This document shows positions 7,549 to 13,893 of a stretch of 18,972 nt of DNA, piece by piece. The stretch is taken from the NCBI GenBank assembly GCA_045613765.1, contig JAZLBO010000024.1:1-18972 (forward strand), written 5' to 3'. The notes below the pieces were generated by a model. The model had not been told where the DNA came from. It saw only the letters and a program-made list of their open reading frames with translations, and made no database searches. Numbering within the stretch: the stretch's first letter is position 1; every line of letters begins with the position of its first letter. The position numbers and the translations under genes were made by a program. This stretch comes from RGIG4097 sp045613765 (GTDB lineage: Bacteria > Bacillota > Clostridia > Christensenellales > CAG-917).

Positions 7549-9381
7549 ATGGTACGAGAAGATTTAAGAAATGTTGCAATTATCGCTCACGTTGACCACG
7601 GCAAGACAACTCTTGTTGATGGTATGCTCCGTCAATCAGGCACTTTTAGAGAAAATCAACAAGTGGCAACCTGCGTTATGGACAGTGGCGATCTTGAAAA
7701 AGAAAGAGGCATTACTATCCTTGCAAAAAACACTTCTATCCACTGGGGCGACGTGAAAATCAACCTTATCGACACCCCCGGACACGCCGACTTCTCTGGC
7801 GAAGTTGAACGCGTGCTTAAGATGGTCAGTGGTGTTCTTCTCCTTGTTGATGCTCAAGAAGGCCCTATGCCCCAAACTCGTTTTGTTGTGCAAAAAGCCC
7901 TTGAACTTGGACTTAAAATAATCATTGTTGTCAACAAAGTTGACAAACCCGATGCAAGAGTTGATGAAGTTGGCGACGAAGTTCTTGAACTTCTCCTTGA
8001 CCTTGATGCAGATGACTCACAACTTATGAGCCCTATCCTTTACTGCTCCGGCAAGGCAGGTACAGCAACCCTTGACTATACAAAACCCGGCACAGATCTT
8101 CAACCTTTACTTGATACAATCGTAGATTATATCCCTGCACCTGAAGGGGAAGAAAATGAGGAATTGCAAATCCTTGTCAGTGCTATTGACTACAACGAAT
8201 ACGTTGGCAGAATTGGTATCGGCAAGATTGAACGTGGCTCTGTCAAGGTCAATCAAGAGATTATGGTCTGCGACTATCACGGACTTTCTCCCTACAAGAG
8301 CAAGATTGTCACTCTCTACCAAATTGAAGGTTTGAAAAGAACACCTGTCAACGAAGCAAAAGTTGGCGATATCGTGTGCTTTAGTGGTATTGAAAACATC
8401 ACAATCGGCAACACAGTTTGCTCTACGAGCAAAATTGAGCCACTTCCCTTCATCAAGATTGGCGAACCTACCATTGAAATGAACTTCTCTGTCAATGATA
8501 GCCCCTTTGCAGGACGTGAAGGCAAATTTGTCACGTCACGCCATCTTCGTGATAGACTTTTCAAGGAACTTTTGAAGGACGTTTCTCTCCGTGTCTATCA
8601 AACCGAAAATGCAGATACCTTCAAGGTTTGTGGCCGTGGCGAAATGCACCTTTCAATCCTTATTGAAACAATGCGCCGTGAAGGATATGAATTTGGCGTT
8701 GGCACACCCAAGGTCATCTTCAAGACCATTGATGGCGTCAAATGCGAGCCTATGGAACGCCTTTATATTGACGTCCCCACCGAGTGCACAGGCACTGTTA
8801 TGGAGCGTATGGGCACACGTAAAGGGGAACTTGTGACTATGTCACCTCAAGGTAGCCGTATTCGTATGGAATTCATCATCCCTGCTCGTGGTCTTTTCGG
8901 CTTTAAGAACGAATTTTTGACAGATACAAAGGGCGAAGGTGTTATGAACCAACTCTTTGACGGCTACGGCCCTTTCAAAGGCCCTATCCCCAGAAGATAT
9001 ACAGGAAGCCTTGTCGCCTTTGAAACGGGCGAAGCAGCCACTTACGGACTCTTTAACGCCCAAGATCGTGGCACACTCTTTATTGAGCCTCAAACACCCG
9101 TATATGAAGGCATGGTGGTGGGTGTATCTCCCAAAGCAGAAGATATCCGTGTCAACGTGTGCAAGCGCAAGCACGTGACAAATATGCGTGCAGCAGGCAG
9201 TGACGAAGCACTCCGTCTTAACTCAATCCGTCGCTTCTCTCTTGAAGAAGCAATCGAATTCTTAAATGATGACGAAATGCTTGAAATCACACCAAAAAAC
9301 GTGCGTATAAGAAAGGTTGTGCTCTCTGGCGAAATGCGTATGAAGATGGCATTTGGCAAAATCAAAACCGAAGAAGAATAA
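7549..9381 (+). CDS. typA: Ribosome-associated translational GTPase TypA/BipA
   Basis: The 610-residue length is normal for TypA. GTPase motifs are complete: G1 AHVDHGKT (13-20), G2 RGIT (53-56), G3 DTPGHADF (75-82), G4 NKVDK (129-133), G5 SGKAG (167-171). EF-G-like domains follow, and the TypA-specific C-terminal region includes AFETGEAATYGLFNAQDRG. The family binds the ribosome at the EF-G site and supports 50S assembly and stress or cold growth. The start at 7549 is preceded by AAAAAAGGA; the in-frame ATG at 7462 would add 29 unrelated residues and lies upstream of the predicted transcript start. It has its own promoter and a strong downstream terminator, so it is probably transcribed alone. 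Confidence 0.97.
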   Translation: MVREDLRNVAIIAHVDHGKTTLVDGMLRQSGTFRENQQVATCVMDSGDLEKERGITILAKNTSIHWGDVKINLIDTPGHADFSGEVERVLKMVSGVLLLVDAQEGPMPQTRFVVQKALELGLKIIIVVNKVDKPDARVDEVGDEVLELLLDLDADDSQLMSPILYCSGKAGTATLDYTKPGTDLQPLLDTIVDYIPAPEGEENEELQILVSAIDYNEYVGRIGIGKIERGSVKVNQEIMVCDYHGLSPYKSKIVTLYQIEGLKRTPVNEAKVGDIVCFSGIENITIGNTVCSTSKIEPLPFIKIGEPTIEMNFSVNDSPFAGREGKFVTSRHLRDRLFKELLKDVSLRVYQTENADTFKVCGRGEMHLSILIETMRREGYEFGVGTPKVIFKTIDGVKCEPMERLYIDVPTECTGTVMERMGTRKGELVTMSPQGSRIRMEFIIPARGLFGFKNEFLTDTKGEGVMNQLFDGYGPFKGPIPRRYTGSLVAFETGEAATYGLFNAQDRGTLFIEPQTPVYEGMVVGVSPKAEDIRVNVCKRKHVTNMRAAGSDEALRLNSIRRFSLEEAIEFLNDDEMLEITPKNVRIRKVVLSGEMRMKMAFGKIKTEEE

Positions 9382-9427
9382 TTCAATTCAATCTCGTTTC
9401 ATATCAATATCAAACGATATTTACAAT

Positions 9428-9457
9428 AAAAAAGGACTGCTATGCAGTCCTTTTTTT
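9428..9457 (+). terminator. Intrinsic terminator of typA
   Basis: AAAAAAGGACTGC-TAT-GCAGTCCTTTTTT is a 13-bp perfect stem ending in seven Ts, 46 bp after the typA stop. The A-run on the left lets it also terminate minus-strand transcripts from the small genes at 9476-9866. Confidence 0.9.
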
Positions 9458-9475
9458 GTTTTGAAATTTTGTATG

Positions 9476-9640
9476 TTAGTTTTCTTCGGGGATTGTTTCA
9501 ACCCAGTCTTTGACTTTGTCAAAGGAATCGAAGGTTTTGGTGTTGCCGTTGATGACAACAGTCACTGGATAATGACAAAAAGCAAGTGCATTTAGCGCTT
9601 GCTTTTTGTCTTGAAATGTTTTGCCTTCAAATTGTATCAT
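9476..9640 (-). CDS. Small hypothetical protein (54 aa)
   Basis: ATG at 9640 lies one base after the TAA of the upstream gene (TAATATG), suggesting translational coupling; no separate ribosome binding site is seen. The product starts MIQFEGKTFQ, has a central PVTVVINGNTKTFDSFDKVK stretch and ends WVETIPEEN. Its alternating hydrophobic/charged pattern and acidic C-terminus look like a small folded cytoplasmic domain, not random translation. I do not recognise a family. Oddly, codons for about residues 11-23 coincide with a perfect terminator-like hairpin (9574-9610), so expression may depend on read-through. Confidence 0.55.
   Translation of the reverse strand: MIQFEGKTFQDKKQALNALAFCHYPVTVVINGNTKTFDSFDKVKDWVETIPEEN
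9574..9610 (-). terminator. Strong inverted repeat inside the 54-aa gene, possible attenuator
   Basis: GACAAAAAGCAAG (9574-9586) and CTTGCTTTTTGTC (9598-9610) form a perfect 13-bp stem around an 11-nt loop. On the minus strand the descending arm carries TTTTT, but inside the stem and followed by GTC, so terminator strength is uncertain. It lies 32-68 bp downstream of the stop codon of the two-helix membrane gene. Confidence 0.5.
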
Positions 9641-9641
9641 A

Positions 9642-9866
9642 TTAGACGTTGAGAAGACGGAAGATCTTCTTGTCCTTAATCATGAAGACGATGTCAACGA
9701 TCCAGATGATAAAGCCACCGCCGAGAAGACGGATCAAACCTGCAACGATCTTGCCTTCCATAAATCTGGTGATTGCACCAAGAAGCCATGATGTGAAGGG
9801 GATGATTGTGAGGATCAAACTTGCGATATAAGGAAGTCCGAAGAAATCACTTTTTGCTTTTGCCAT
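9642..9866 (-). CDS. Small two-helix membrane protein, TM2-like
   Basis: A 74-residue protein with two hydrophobic helices, residues about 12-32 (YIASLILTIIPFTSWLLGAI) and 41-63 (VAGLIRLLGGGFIIWIVDIV). They are joined by a short basic/acidic loop (TRFMEGK) and followed by the basic tail KDKKIFRLLNV. The G-rich second helix with WIVD resembles TM2-type small membrane proteins. The function is unknown. AAAGGAG lies 9 nt before the ATG, and a near-consensus promoter lies upstream. The 54-aa gene follows directly. Confidence 0.8.
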   Translation of the reverse strand: MAKAKSDFFGLPYIASLILTIIPFTSWLLGAITRFMEGKIVAGLIRLLGGGFIIWIVDIVFMIKDKKIFRLLNV

Positions 9867-9898
9867 AATAGTTCTCCTTTTATATTAAGATGGTTTTA

Positions 9899-9927
9899 TT
9901 ATATCACTAATTTTGCGCCGTGTAAAT
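9899..9927 (-). promoter_or_regulatory. Strong sigma-A promoter of the two-helix membrane gene
   Basis: TTTACA, a 17-bp spacer and a perfect TATAAT on the minus strand, about 33 bp before the start at 9866. It is among the best promoter matches in the window. Confidence 0.75.
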
Positions 9928-10112
9928 ACCTATTTTTATTTTTCTTTATTCAATTAAAGTTTTATGCTTTTTGTAATTGTTTTGGACATAAATCAACGCA
10001 AAATAATATATGCTTTGCTCCTAAAATATATGCAGTCGCACGCCCTTGTGACACTTGGTTTTTGCCAAAAATCATTGGTTTAATCGGTTGCTTATTATAT
10101 TTATATAATAAA
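9928..10112. other. Intergenic AT-rich gap
   Basis: Between the promoter at 9899-9927 and the terminator at 10113-10136 I see no gene, clear promoter or repeat. Confidence 0.5.
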
Positions 10113-10136
10113 AAAAACGCAAGCCTTTGCGTTTTT
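10113..10136 (-). terminator. Intrinsic terminator downstream of the NYN-like gene
   Basis: On the minus strand AAAAACGCAA-AGGC-TTGCGTTTTT ends in a run of eight Ts, about 95 bp after the stop at 10231. It is the last of three consecutive hairpins. Confidence 0.8.
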
Positions 10137-10152
10137 CAGTGAAACAAACCTA

Positions 10153-10216
10153 TGCCTATGAGTAGGCATTGGAATTTCTTTCAACAAGGATAGGCACGCC
10201 AATTTCTTGGCGTGCC
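10153..10216. repeat. Two perfect hairpins in the 3' region of the NYN-like gene
   Basis: Minus strand: GGCACGCCAA-GAAA-TTGGCGTGCC (10193-10216, 10-bp stem with a GNRA-type GAAA loop), then TGCCTA-CTCA-TAGGCA (10153-10168). No T-run follows either one, so they may protect the 3' end and are not terminators by themselves. Confidence 0.6.
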
Positions 10217-10230
10217 TTGTAAATTTGTGA

Positions 10231-10830
10231 TTAGTCTTCTGCTGTGAGTTTTTCGATTGCTGCAAGAAGTGCTGAAAGTTGTGCGTCGTCGTTTGATGCT
10301 TCTTTCTTGGGTGCAGGTGCTGCTGCGGGTGCTGCCTTCTTGGGTGCGGGTGCTGCTGCGCCATTGACCTTCTTGTAACCATTGTCGAGAACCTTTTGGA
10401 TTTGTGCATTGCTGTCAAGTGTGATGACCTTGTTGCAAAGAACACTGTTCTTGTCGGGTTCAACAACGCCTGCGACGACGTCTTTGCCGTATGCCTTGAG
10501 GTATGCGATCAAAGGAGTGATGTCGCCATTGCCGTAGATAAGGAAGAAACCGTCGATGTTGGGGAATTGTGCAAGACGTGCTGCGTCGATAACTTGACGG
10601 AGGTCAAGCTTGCCCTTTCTCTTTCTGGGAAGTGCTGAAAGTGCGTCGTAGCTGTTTTCTTGGATGAATTCGCCGTAATCTTTGGTACGTTTTGCTGAAT
10701 AGCCGTAGAATTTGCATCCTGCGATTTCGCCAATGCGTGAAAGTTCTTCAAGTGCTGCTGCAAATGCTGTAAAAGGAACTCTTACGCTTTCAATGTCTGC
10801 GAGAACAACATATTTTTTTGTTGCTGCCAT
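10231..10830 (-). CDS. NYN-domain (PIN-like) protein with Ala/Pro/Lys-rich linker
   Basis: A 199-residue protein. Residues 7-140 have the layout of NYN/LabA-type PIN-like nuclease domains: a first strand ending in Asp12 (VVLADIES), KLDLRQVIDAARLA with Asp82, and LIYGNGDITPLIAYLKAYGK with Asp103 in place of the usual SGDxDF motif, then strand VAGVVEP. The Asn usual after the first Asp, and the second Asp of SGDxD, are not evident, so activity on RNA is uncertain. Residues 158-177 form an A/P/K linker (AAPAPKKAAPAAAPAPKKEA), followed by a short helical tail (DDAQLSALLAAIEKL) that could be a docking segment. The start has AAGGAG at good spacing. It lies downstream of ogg, possibly with its own promoter. 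Confidence 0.7.
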   Translation of the reverse strand: MAATKKYVVLADIESVRVPFTAFAAALEELSRIGEIAGCKFYGYSAKRTKDYGEFIQENSYDALSALPRKRKGKLDLRQVIDAARLAQFPNIDGFFLIYGNGDITPLIAYLKAYGKDVVAGVVEPDKNSVLCNKVITLDSNAQIQKVLDNGYKKVNGAAAPAPKKAAPAAAPAPKKEASNDDAQLSALLAAIEKLTAED

Positions 10831-10888
10831 AATCTTCTCCTTGTGTGCGTATTGTACGCAAATGGTATTTTATTTTGTTTATATTACT

Positions 10889-10917
10889 ATATTAAACTAT
10901 TTTTTTGAATTTGTCTA
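10889..10917 (-). promoter_or_regulatory. Possible promoter of the NYN-like gene
   Basis: Minus strand TAGACA, 17 bp, TAATAT. The -35 box overlaps the ogg stop codon. The -10 is only moderate, and the region is AT-rich, so this could be chance. Confidence 0.35.
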
Positions 10918-11721
10918 TACTTTTTTTTCACGCTTTTCATAAAAAAGCCATTGTTGGACGTATCCGGAGTAGTTTCCAAACCTTTCAACAAGGATTTTTG
11001 CCAGTTTTTCGGCAGGAACATCGGGATATTCCTCTCCAAAAATCTTCAAGATCCAAGTGTCTGTTGGAAATACGTCTGTCCTGCCCAATCCAAAGAGCAA
11101 AACACAGTCTGCCACTTTCCGTCCTATGCCCTTGTATGACATAAGCAACTTGCGAGCGTCGTCTGTTGAAAGTCCGTCAAAGGACGGCACACCTTCATCA
11201 CGGAATCTCTTGGCAATGCCACTGAGATACTCTGCTCTGTAACCTGCCCCAATCTCTTTGTACCACTGGGCGTCTTTTGATGCCAATGCTTCCACTGACG
11301 GAAAGGCAAAGTAGCCACCCTTATCTTCTCCAAGAGATGAGCAAATACGCTCTATGATGAACTTGATGCGAGGTATGTGATTGTTTTGAGAAATCACAAA
11401 TGAAAATACCGTTTCAACAAGCCCTTGTCGCAAGATATGTATGCCCTTGCCAAAGTCCACTGCCGACGAAACAAGACCTTTATCCTGCACTTTTGAGTGT
11501 ATTATATCATACTTTGTGTCAAAATCAAAGTATTTTTGGAAAAAATTTGCATTTGTACATTCCATATCCCAACCACCGTCTGCCTCAGTGAAGGTTGCAT
11601 GATCTGCCCCTGCAGAAAGATGATAGACACCATCTTCAAGACGATATCTAAAAACTTGACCACATTCAAGGGTCTGGGACAGGTCAAAGGTGGGTGTTTT
11701 GGGGATGAAAACTTTTTCCAT
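10915..11721 (-). CDS. ogg: 8-oxoguanine DNA glycosylase/AP lyase (OGG1 family)
   Basis: A 268-residue protein that removes 8-oxoguanine from DNA and cleaves the abasic site. It has the OGG N-terminal signature (FDLSQTLECGQVFRYR, 12-27), QNNHIPRIK (112-120), and the helix-hairpin-helix MSYKGIGRKVADCVLLFG with Schiff-base Lys202, followed by the catalytic Asp221 in FPTDTW. All key residues are present. The C-terminal KREKKV tail is basic. The ATG at 11721 lies only 4 nt past the T-run of the rplU-prp-rpmA terminator and no Shine-Dalgarno is visible. The conserved N-terminus leaves no better start, so expression is unusual. Confidence 0.92.
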   Translation of the reverse strand: MEKVFIPKTPTFDLSQTLECGQVFRYRLEDGVYHLSAGADHATFTEADGGWDMECTNANFFQKYFDFDTKYDIIHSKVQDKGLVSSAVDFGKGIHILRQGLVETVFSFVISQNNHIPRIKFIIERICSSLGEDKGGYFAFPSVEALASKDAQWYKEIGAGYRAEYLSGIAKRFRDEGVPSFDGLSTDDARKLLMSYKGIGRKVADCVLLFGLGRTDVFPTDTWILKIFGEEYPDVPAEKLAKILVERFGNYSGYVQQWLFYEKREKKV

Positions 11722-11725
11722 AATG

Positions 11726-11753
11726 AAAAAAGCCGAGCGAAGTCGCTCGGCTT
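11726..11753 (-). terminator. Intrinsic terminator of the rplU-prp-rpmA operon
   Basis: Minus strand AAGCCGAGCG-ACTT-CGCTCGGCTT followed by TTTT, starting 11 bp after the rpmA stop. Its T-run ends 4 nt before the ogg start codon. Confidence 0.88.
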
Positions 11754-11764
11754 GTTTTGTCTAA

Positions 11765-12049
11765 TTATTCTGCTGCGTAAACAGAAACTTGTCTATAATT
11801 CTTACCCTTTCCGGTACGTTCAAATTTGACTGTGCCATCGACAAGTGCAAAGAGTGTGTCATCTTTGCCGATGCCTACGTTCTTACCGGGATGGAACTTT
11901 GTTCCTCTTTGGCGAACGAGAATGTTGCCTGCGAGAACAAATTGACCGTCTGCACGCTTGGCGCCCAATCTTTTTGCTGCACTCTCACGACCGTTGTGAG
12001 ATGAGCCTGTACCTTTTTTATGAGCGAATAATTGAATTCTAATAAACAT
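11765..12049 (-). CDS. rpmA: 50S ribosomal protein L27 with cleavable N-terminal extension
   Basis: A 94-residue L27 with the conserved core (AHKKGTGSSHNGRES ... KRLGAKRADGQ ... LVRQRGTKFHPG). The N-terminus MFIRIQLFAHKKG matches the Firmicutes extension that the protease Prp removes, cutting after the Phe before AHKKG. That exposes the N-terminal tail that reaches the peptidyl-transferase centre. The ribosome binding site GGAGG lies inside the last codons of prp, and the start is one base after the prp stop, so the two are translationally coupled. Confidence 0.98.
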   Translation of the reverse strand: MFIRIQLFAHKKGTGSSHNGRESAAKRLGAKRADGQFVLAGNILVRQRGTKFHPGKNVGIGKDDTLFALVDGTVKFERTGKGKNYRQVSVYAAE

Positions 12050-12050
12050 A

Positions 12051-12380
12051 TTATTCTACCTCCACGTTAATGTAGTCCGAAAATTGTTCATAGAGGTCGG
12101 ACGCCCCTAAGTAAGCCGTCTTCAAGATTACGTCTGCATCATGGGCCTGTTGGTCTGTCACGTCGCTGGGAAGGGTTGCCTTAAGATAACCTTTTTCTTC
12201 ATCAACTTGATAATCAACACCAATGCCTGCCACTTGCATGAGTCCAAGGACTGCCGTCTGCACCACTGATGAAAGTGCTGCACATACGATATCCATCCCG
12301 TACTCTGCGTAGTCACTGTGACCATCGCACTCTACGGCAACAAATTTGCCGTTTCTTCTTGAAAACTTCACTTTTGTCAT
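12051..12380 (-). CDS. prp: Ribosomal-processing cysteine protease Prp
   Basis: A 109-residue protein with the family motif GHSDYAEYGMDIVCAALS, giving the catalytic dyad His21 and Cys33. Prp trims the N-terminal extension of L27. Its position between rplU and rpmA is the standard Firmicutes arrangement, and the L27 encoded next door carries the matching cleavage site, so enzyme and substrate are co-produced. The start at 12380 lies 4 bp after the rplU stop, with GAAGG inside rplU as ribosome binding site. Confidence 0.96.
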   Translation of the reverse strand: MTKVKFSRRNGKFVAVECDGHSDYAEYGMDIVCAALSSVVQTAVLGLMQVAGIGVDYQVDEEKGYLKATLPSDVTDQQAHDADVILKTAYLGASDLYEQFSDYINVEVE

Positions 12381-12384
12381 GGTC

Positions 12385-12690
12385 TTAACCTTCGATTGCG
12401 GTTATTTTCAACTCTGTGTAGGGTTGACGATGACCTTGACGCTTTCTGATTTGTTTCTTGGGCTTGTAGTGAACAACCAAAATCTTTGCGTGCTTGTCTT
12501 GACGTGTAACGACTGCTGAAACTTTTGCGTCTGCACAGTCTGCGCCTGCCTTGACAACACCGTCATTTGAGAGCATGAGCACTTTGAGATCAACTGTTTC
12601 GCCAACTGCTTTGTCAAGTTTTTCAACCTTAACGAGCATGTCTTTCTCGACTTTGTACTGTTTGCCACCACATTCAACGATTGCGTACAT
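12385..12690 (-). CDS. rplU: 50S ribosomal protein L21
   Basis: A 101-residue L21, starting MYAIVECGGKQYKVEKD and with the basic C-terminal KPKKQIRKRQGHRQPYT rRNA-binding stretch. The start at 12690 is chosen because AGAGGAGGT precedes it and because L21 begins with MYAI(V/I). An in-frame ATG at 12735 would add 15 residues read from the leader. It is the first gene of the rplU-prp-rpmA operon. Confidence 0.98.
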   Translation of the reverse strand: MYAIVECGGKQYKVEKDMLVKVEKLDKAVGETVDLKVLMLSNDGVVKAGADCADAKVSAVVTRQDKHAKILVVHYKPKKQIRKRQGHRQPYTELKITAIEG

Positions 12691-12768
12691 AATGTTACCT
12701 CCTCTAACCAGTCTCGCCGTTATGGCCGTTTTCAAAGAAAACAGTTATCGCCACTTTCGAGCGGCTCG
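12691..12768 (-). promoter_or_regulatory. Structured 5' leader of rplU, candidate L21-type leader
   Basis: About 78 nt between the predicted transcript start and the rplU ATG. It contains CTGTTTTC-TTT-GAAAACGG (8-bp stem) and further GC-rich complementary segments (GAGCCGCTC, GGCGATAAC, CATAACGGCGAGAC). Firmicutes rplU operons often carry an autoregulatory L21 leader. The position and structure fit, but I cannot match the consensus. Confidence 0.4.
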
Positions 12769-12774
12769 ACGATA

Positions 12775-12803
12775 AATTTAACAAATTTCAATAATATTGT
12801 CAA
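12775..12803 (-). promoter_or_regulatory. Promoter of the rplU-prp-rpmA operon
   Basis: Perfect TTGACA, 17-bp spacer, TAAATT on the minus strand, about 85 bp before the rplU start. Confidence 0.65.
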
Positions 12804-12959
12804 ATGTTTTTATGATATTTCTAAAAATATATATATTTTATTATAATATGAGGGTCGGCATAGGCATTTTTTGTTTAGTTAAGAAGCAATAGTAAAAGTG
12901 AAAAGTTGCGGAGATTTTTGAAAGTTTGCTCAAAGATAGTGCGAACATGTCAATTGAGG
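12804..12959. other. AT-rich intergenic stretch
   Basis: No supported gene, promoter or repeat was seen here. Confidence 0.45.
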
Positions 12960-13205
12960 ATTCCCCCTTTCCTCATGTGTTTCCCCCCATTTGCCTATGG
13001 CAAAGCCCTGCGGGCAGGGGACACACTCGGCACGCGCACATTAAGTGCCGTTCTCTCATTATGCCACTTGCCACTTGGGTGGGAAAAACAGGATTCCCAA
13101 GTGGCTGGCGTACTTTCATCTGGTGCTTGGCACTCGCTTTCTCGCCACCCTGTGGCTCGCGTTCGCAACTTCGTAATAAGAGGGTGCTTGTATAAGTACC
13201 CAACG
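12960..13205. other. GC-richer hairpin island, candidate structured non-coding region
   Basis: It is clearly richer in G+C than the DNA to its left. It contains TTTGCC-TAT-GGCAAA (12990-13004), CCCTGC-GG-GCAGGG (13006-13019), and an outer GTGT..CCCC/GGGGACAC pairing around both. CCACTTGGG (13071-13079) pairs with CCCAAGTGG (13096-13104), and GGGTGCTT-GTAT-AAGTACCC lies near 13183-13202. Open frames here have no protein-like features. Its role is unknown: a decayed mobile element or a structured RNA are both possible. Confidence 0.5.
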
Positions 13206-13215
13206 GACTTGCCGT

Positions 13216-13349
13216 AGAAAGTGTAAAACTGCGATATTTAGATGAAGAACAAGAAAGGCACTTTTAGATCAGTCCGCAGTGTACTTGTCGTACATAAGGA
13301 TTGAAATAAAAGTGCCTGCCGAAGTTATTCGCTAAATAGCGCAGTTTTA
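13216..13349 (-). repeat. Structured 3' element, intact copy B, abutting the GNAT gene stop codon
   Basis: The termini TAAAACTGCGATATTTAG (13224-13241) and CTAAATAGCGCAGTTTTA (13332-13349) are inverted repeats with 17 of 18 positions paired. The final TAA on the minus strand is the stop codon of the acetyltransferase gene. The central hairpin GGCACTTTT...AAAAGTGCC encloses TCAGTCC/GGATTGA and the tip GTAC-TTGTC-GTAC. Linker (CTTCGGCA on the minus strand), GATG block and layout match copy A at 3352-3488. The flank AGAAAGTGT beyond the distal terminus is also shared. Confidence 0.7.
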
Positions 13350-13886
13350 GAAGTTGTATTCGAGAAGTTGAAAGGTGGGTATATGCTCTATCCCTCTTTT
13401 CAAGTCGTATTCGCCGGCGAAAGTGAATCCCATCTTTTCATAGAGATTGCGGGCAGGGAAATTGCCGGGGACGACGTCAACACGCAATCCTTTATATCCA
13501 AGGGTTTTGGCAGTTTCGATGCAAAATGCCACCACTTTTTGACCTATACCCTTGCCTTTGCACTCATCAAGGACTGCAAGGGAGTGTATGACCATGTATT
13601 CCCCTTGGGGAATATACTTTTTCCAATCGCCAACGGAATAATCTCCTTGGGGATCATTGTTGAGCACGAAAGCACTAACGATTTTCCCGTCAATTTTGAC
13701 GCAGTACAAACTGCCGTCATTGTAGGCAGTGGTTGCACTTGCCAAAGACGGATATTCCCCGTGTGTCCACTTGGGATAATTGACGTGTGCCTCAAGGTAT
13801 GCAGTGACGGAATCGTACACTTGCCCCACTTCACACAAATCGTCATATGTACATTTGCAAATATCAAAAGTTTCAAATTCTACCAT
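13347..13886 (-). CDS. GNAT-family N-acetyltransferase
   Basis: A 179-residue single-domain acetyltransferase. The acetyl-CoA pyrophosphate-binding motif is KGKGIGQKV (110-118), after strand VIHSLAVLDE. The C-terminal NFPARNLYEKMGF (142-154) is the typical GNAT B-motif region. The acceptor is unknown (amino acid, amine, protein or antibiotic). The start at 13886 is favoured: a longer in-frame extension to 14204 is antisense to the divergent gene and unlike a protein. There is no Shine-Dalgarno; the promoter at 13894-13922 would start RNA at or next to the ATG, implying a leaderless message. The stop codon is the first three bases of the structured element. Confidence 0.88.
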   Translation of the reverse strand: MVEFETFDICKCTYDDLCEVGQVYDSVTAYLEAHVNYPKWTHGEYPSLASATTAYNDGSLYCVKIDGKIVSAFVLNNDPQGDYSVGDWKKYIPQGEYMVIHSLAVLDECKGKGIGQKVVAFCIETAKTLGYKGLRVDVVPGNFPARNLYEKMGFTFAGEYDLKRGIEHIPTFQLLEYNF

Positions 13887-13893
13887 ATCAACA

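Noticed and set aside
12906..13217. Plus-strand frames over the GC-rich island
   Set aside because: Overlapping open frames on both strands of a hairpin-rich region, with no ribosome binding site and no domain pattern; the openness reflects composition.
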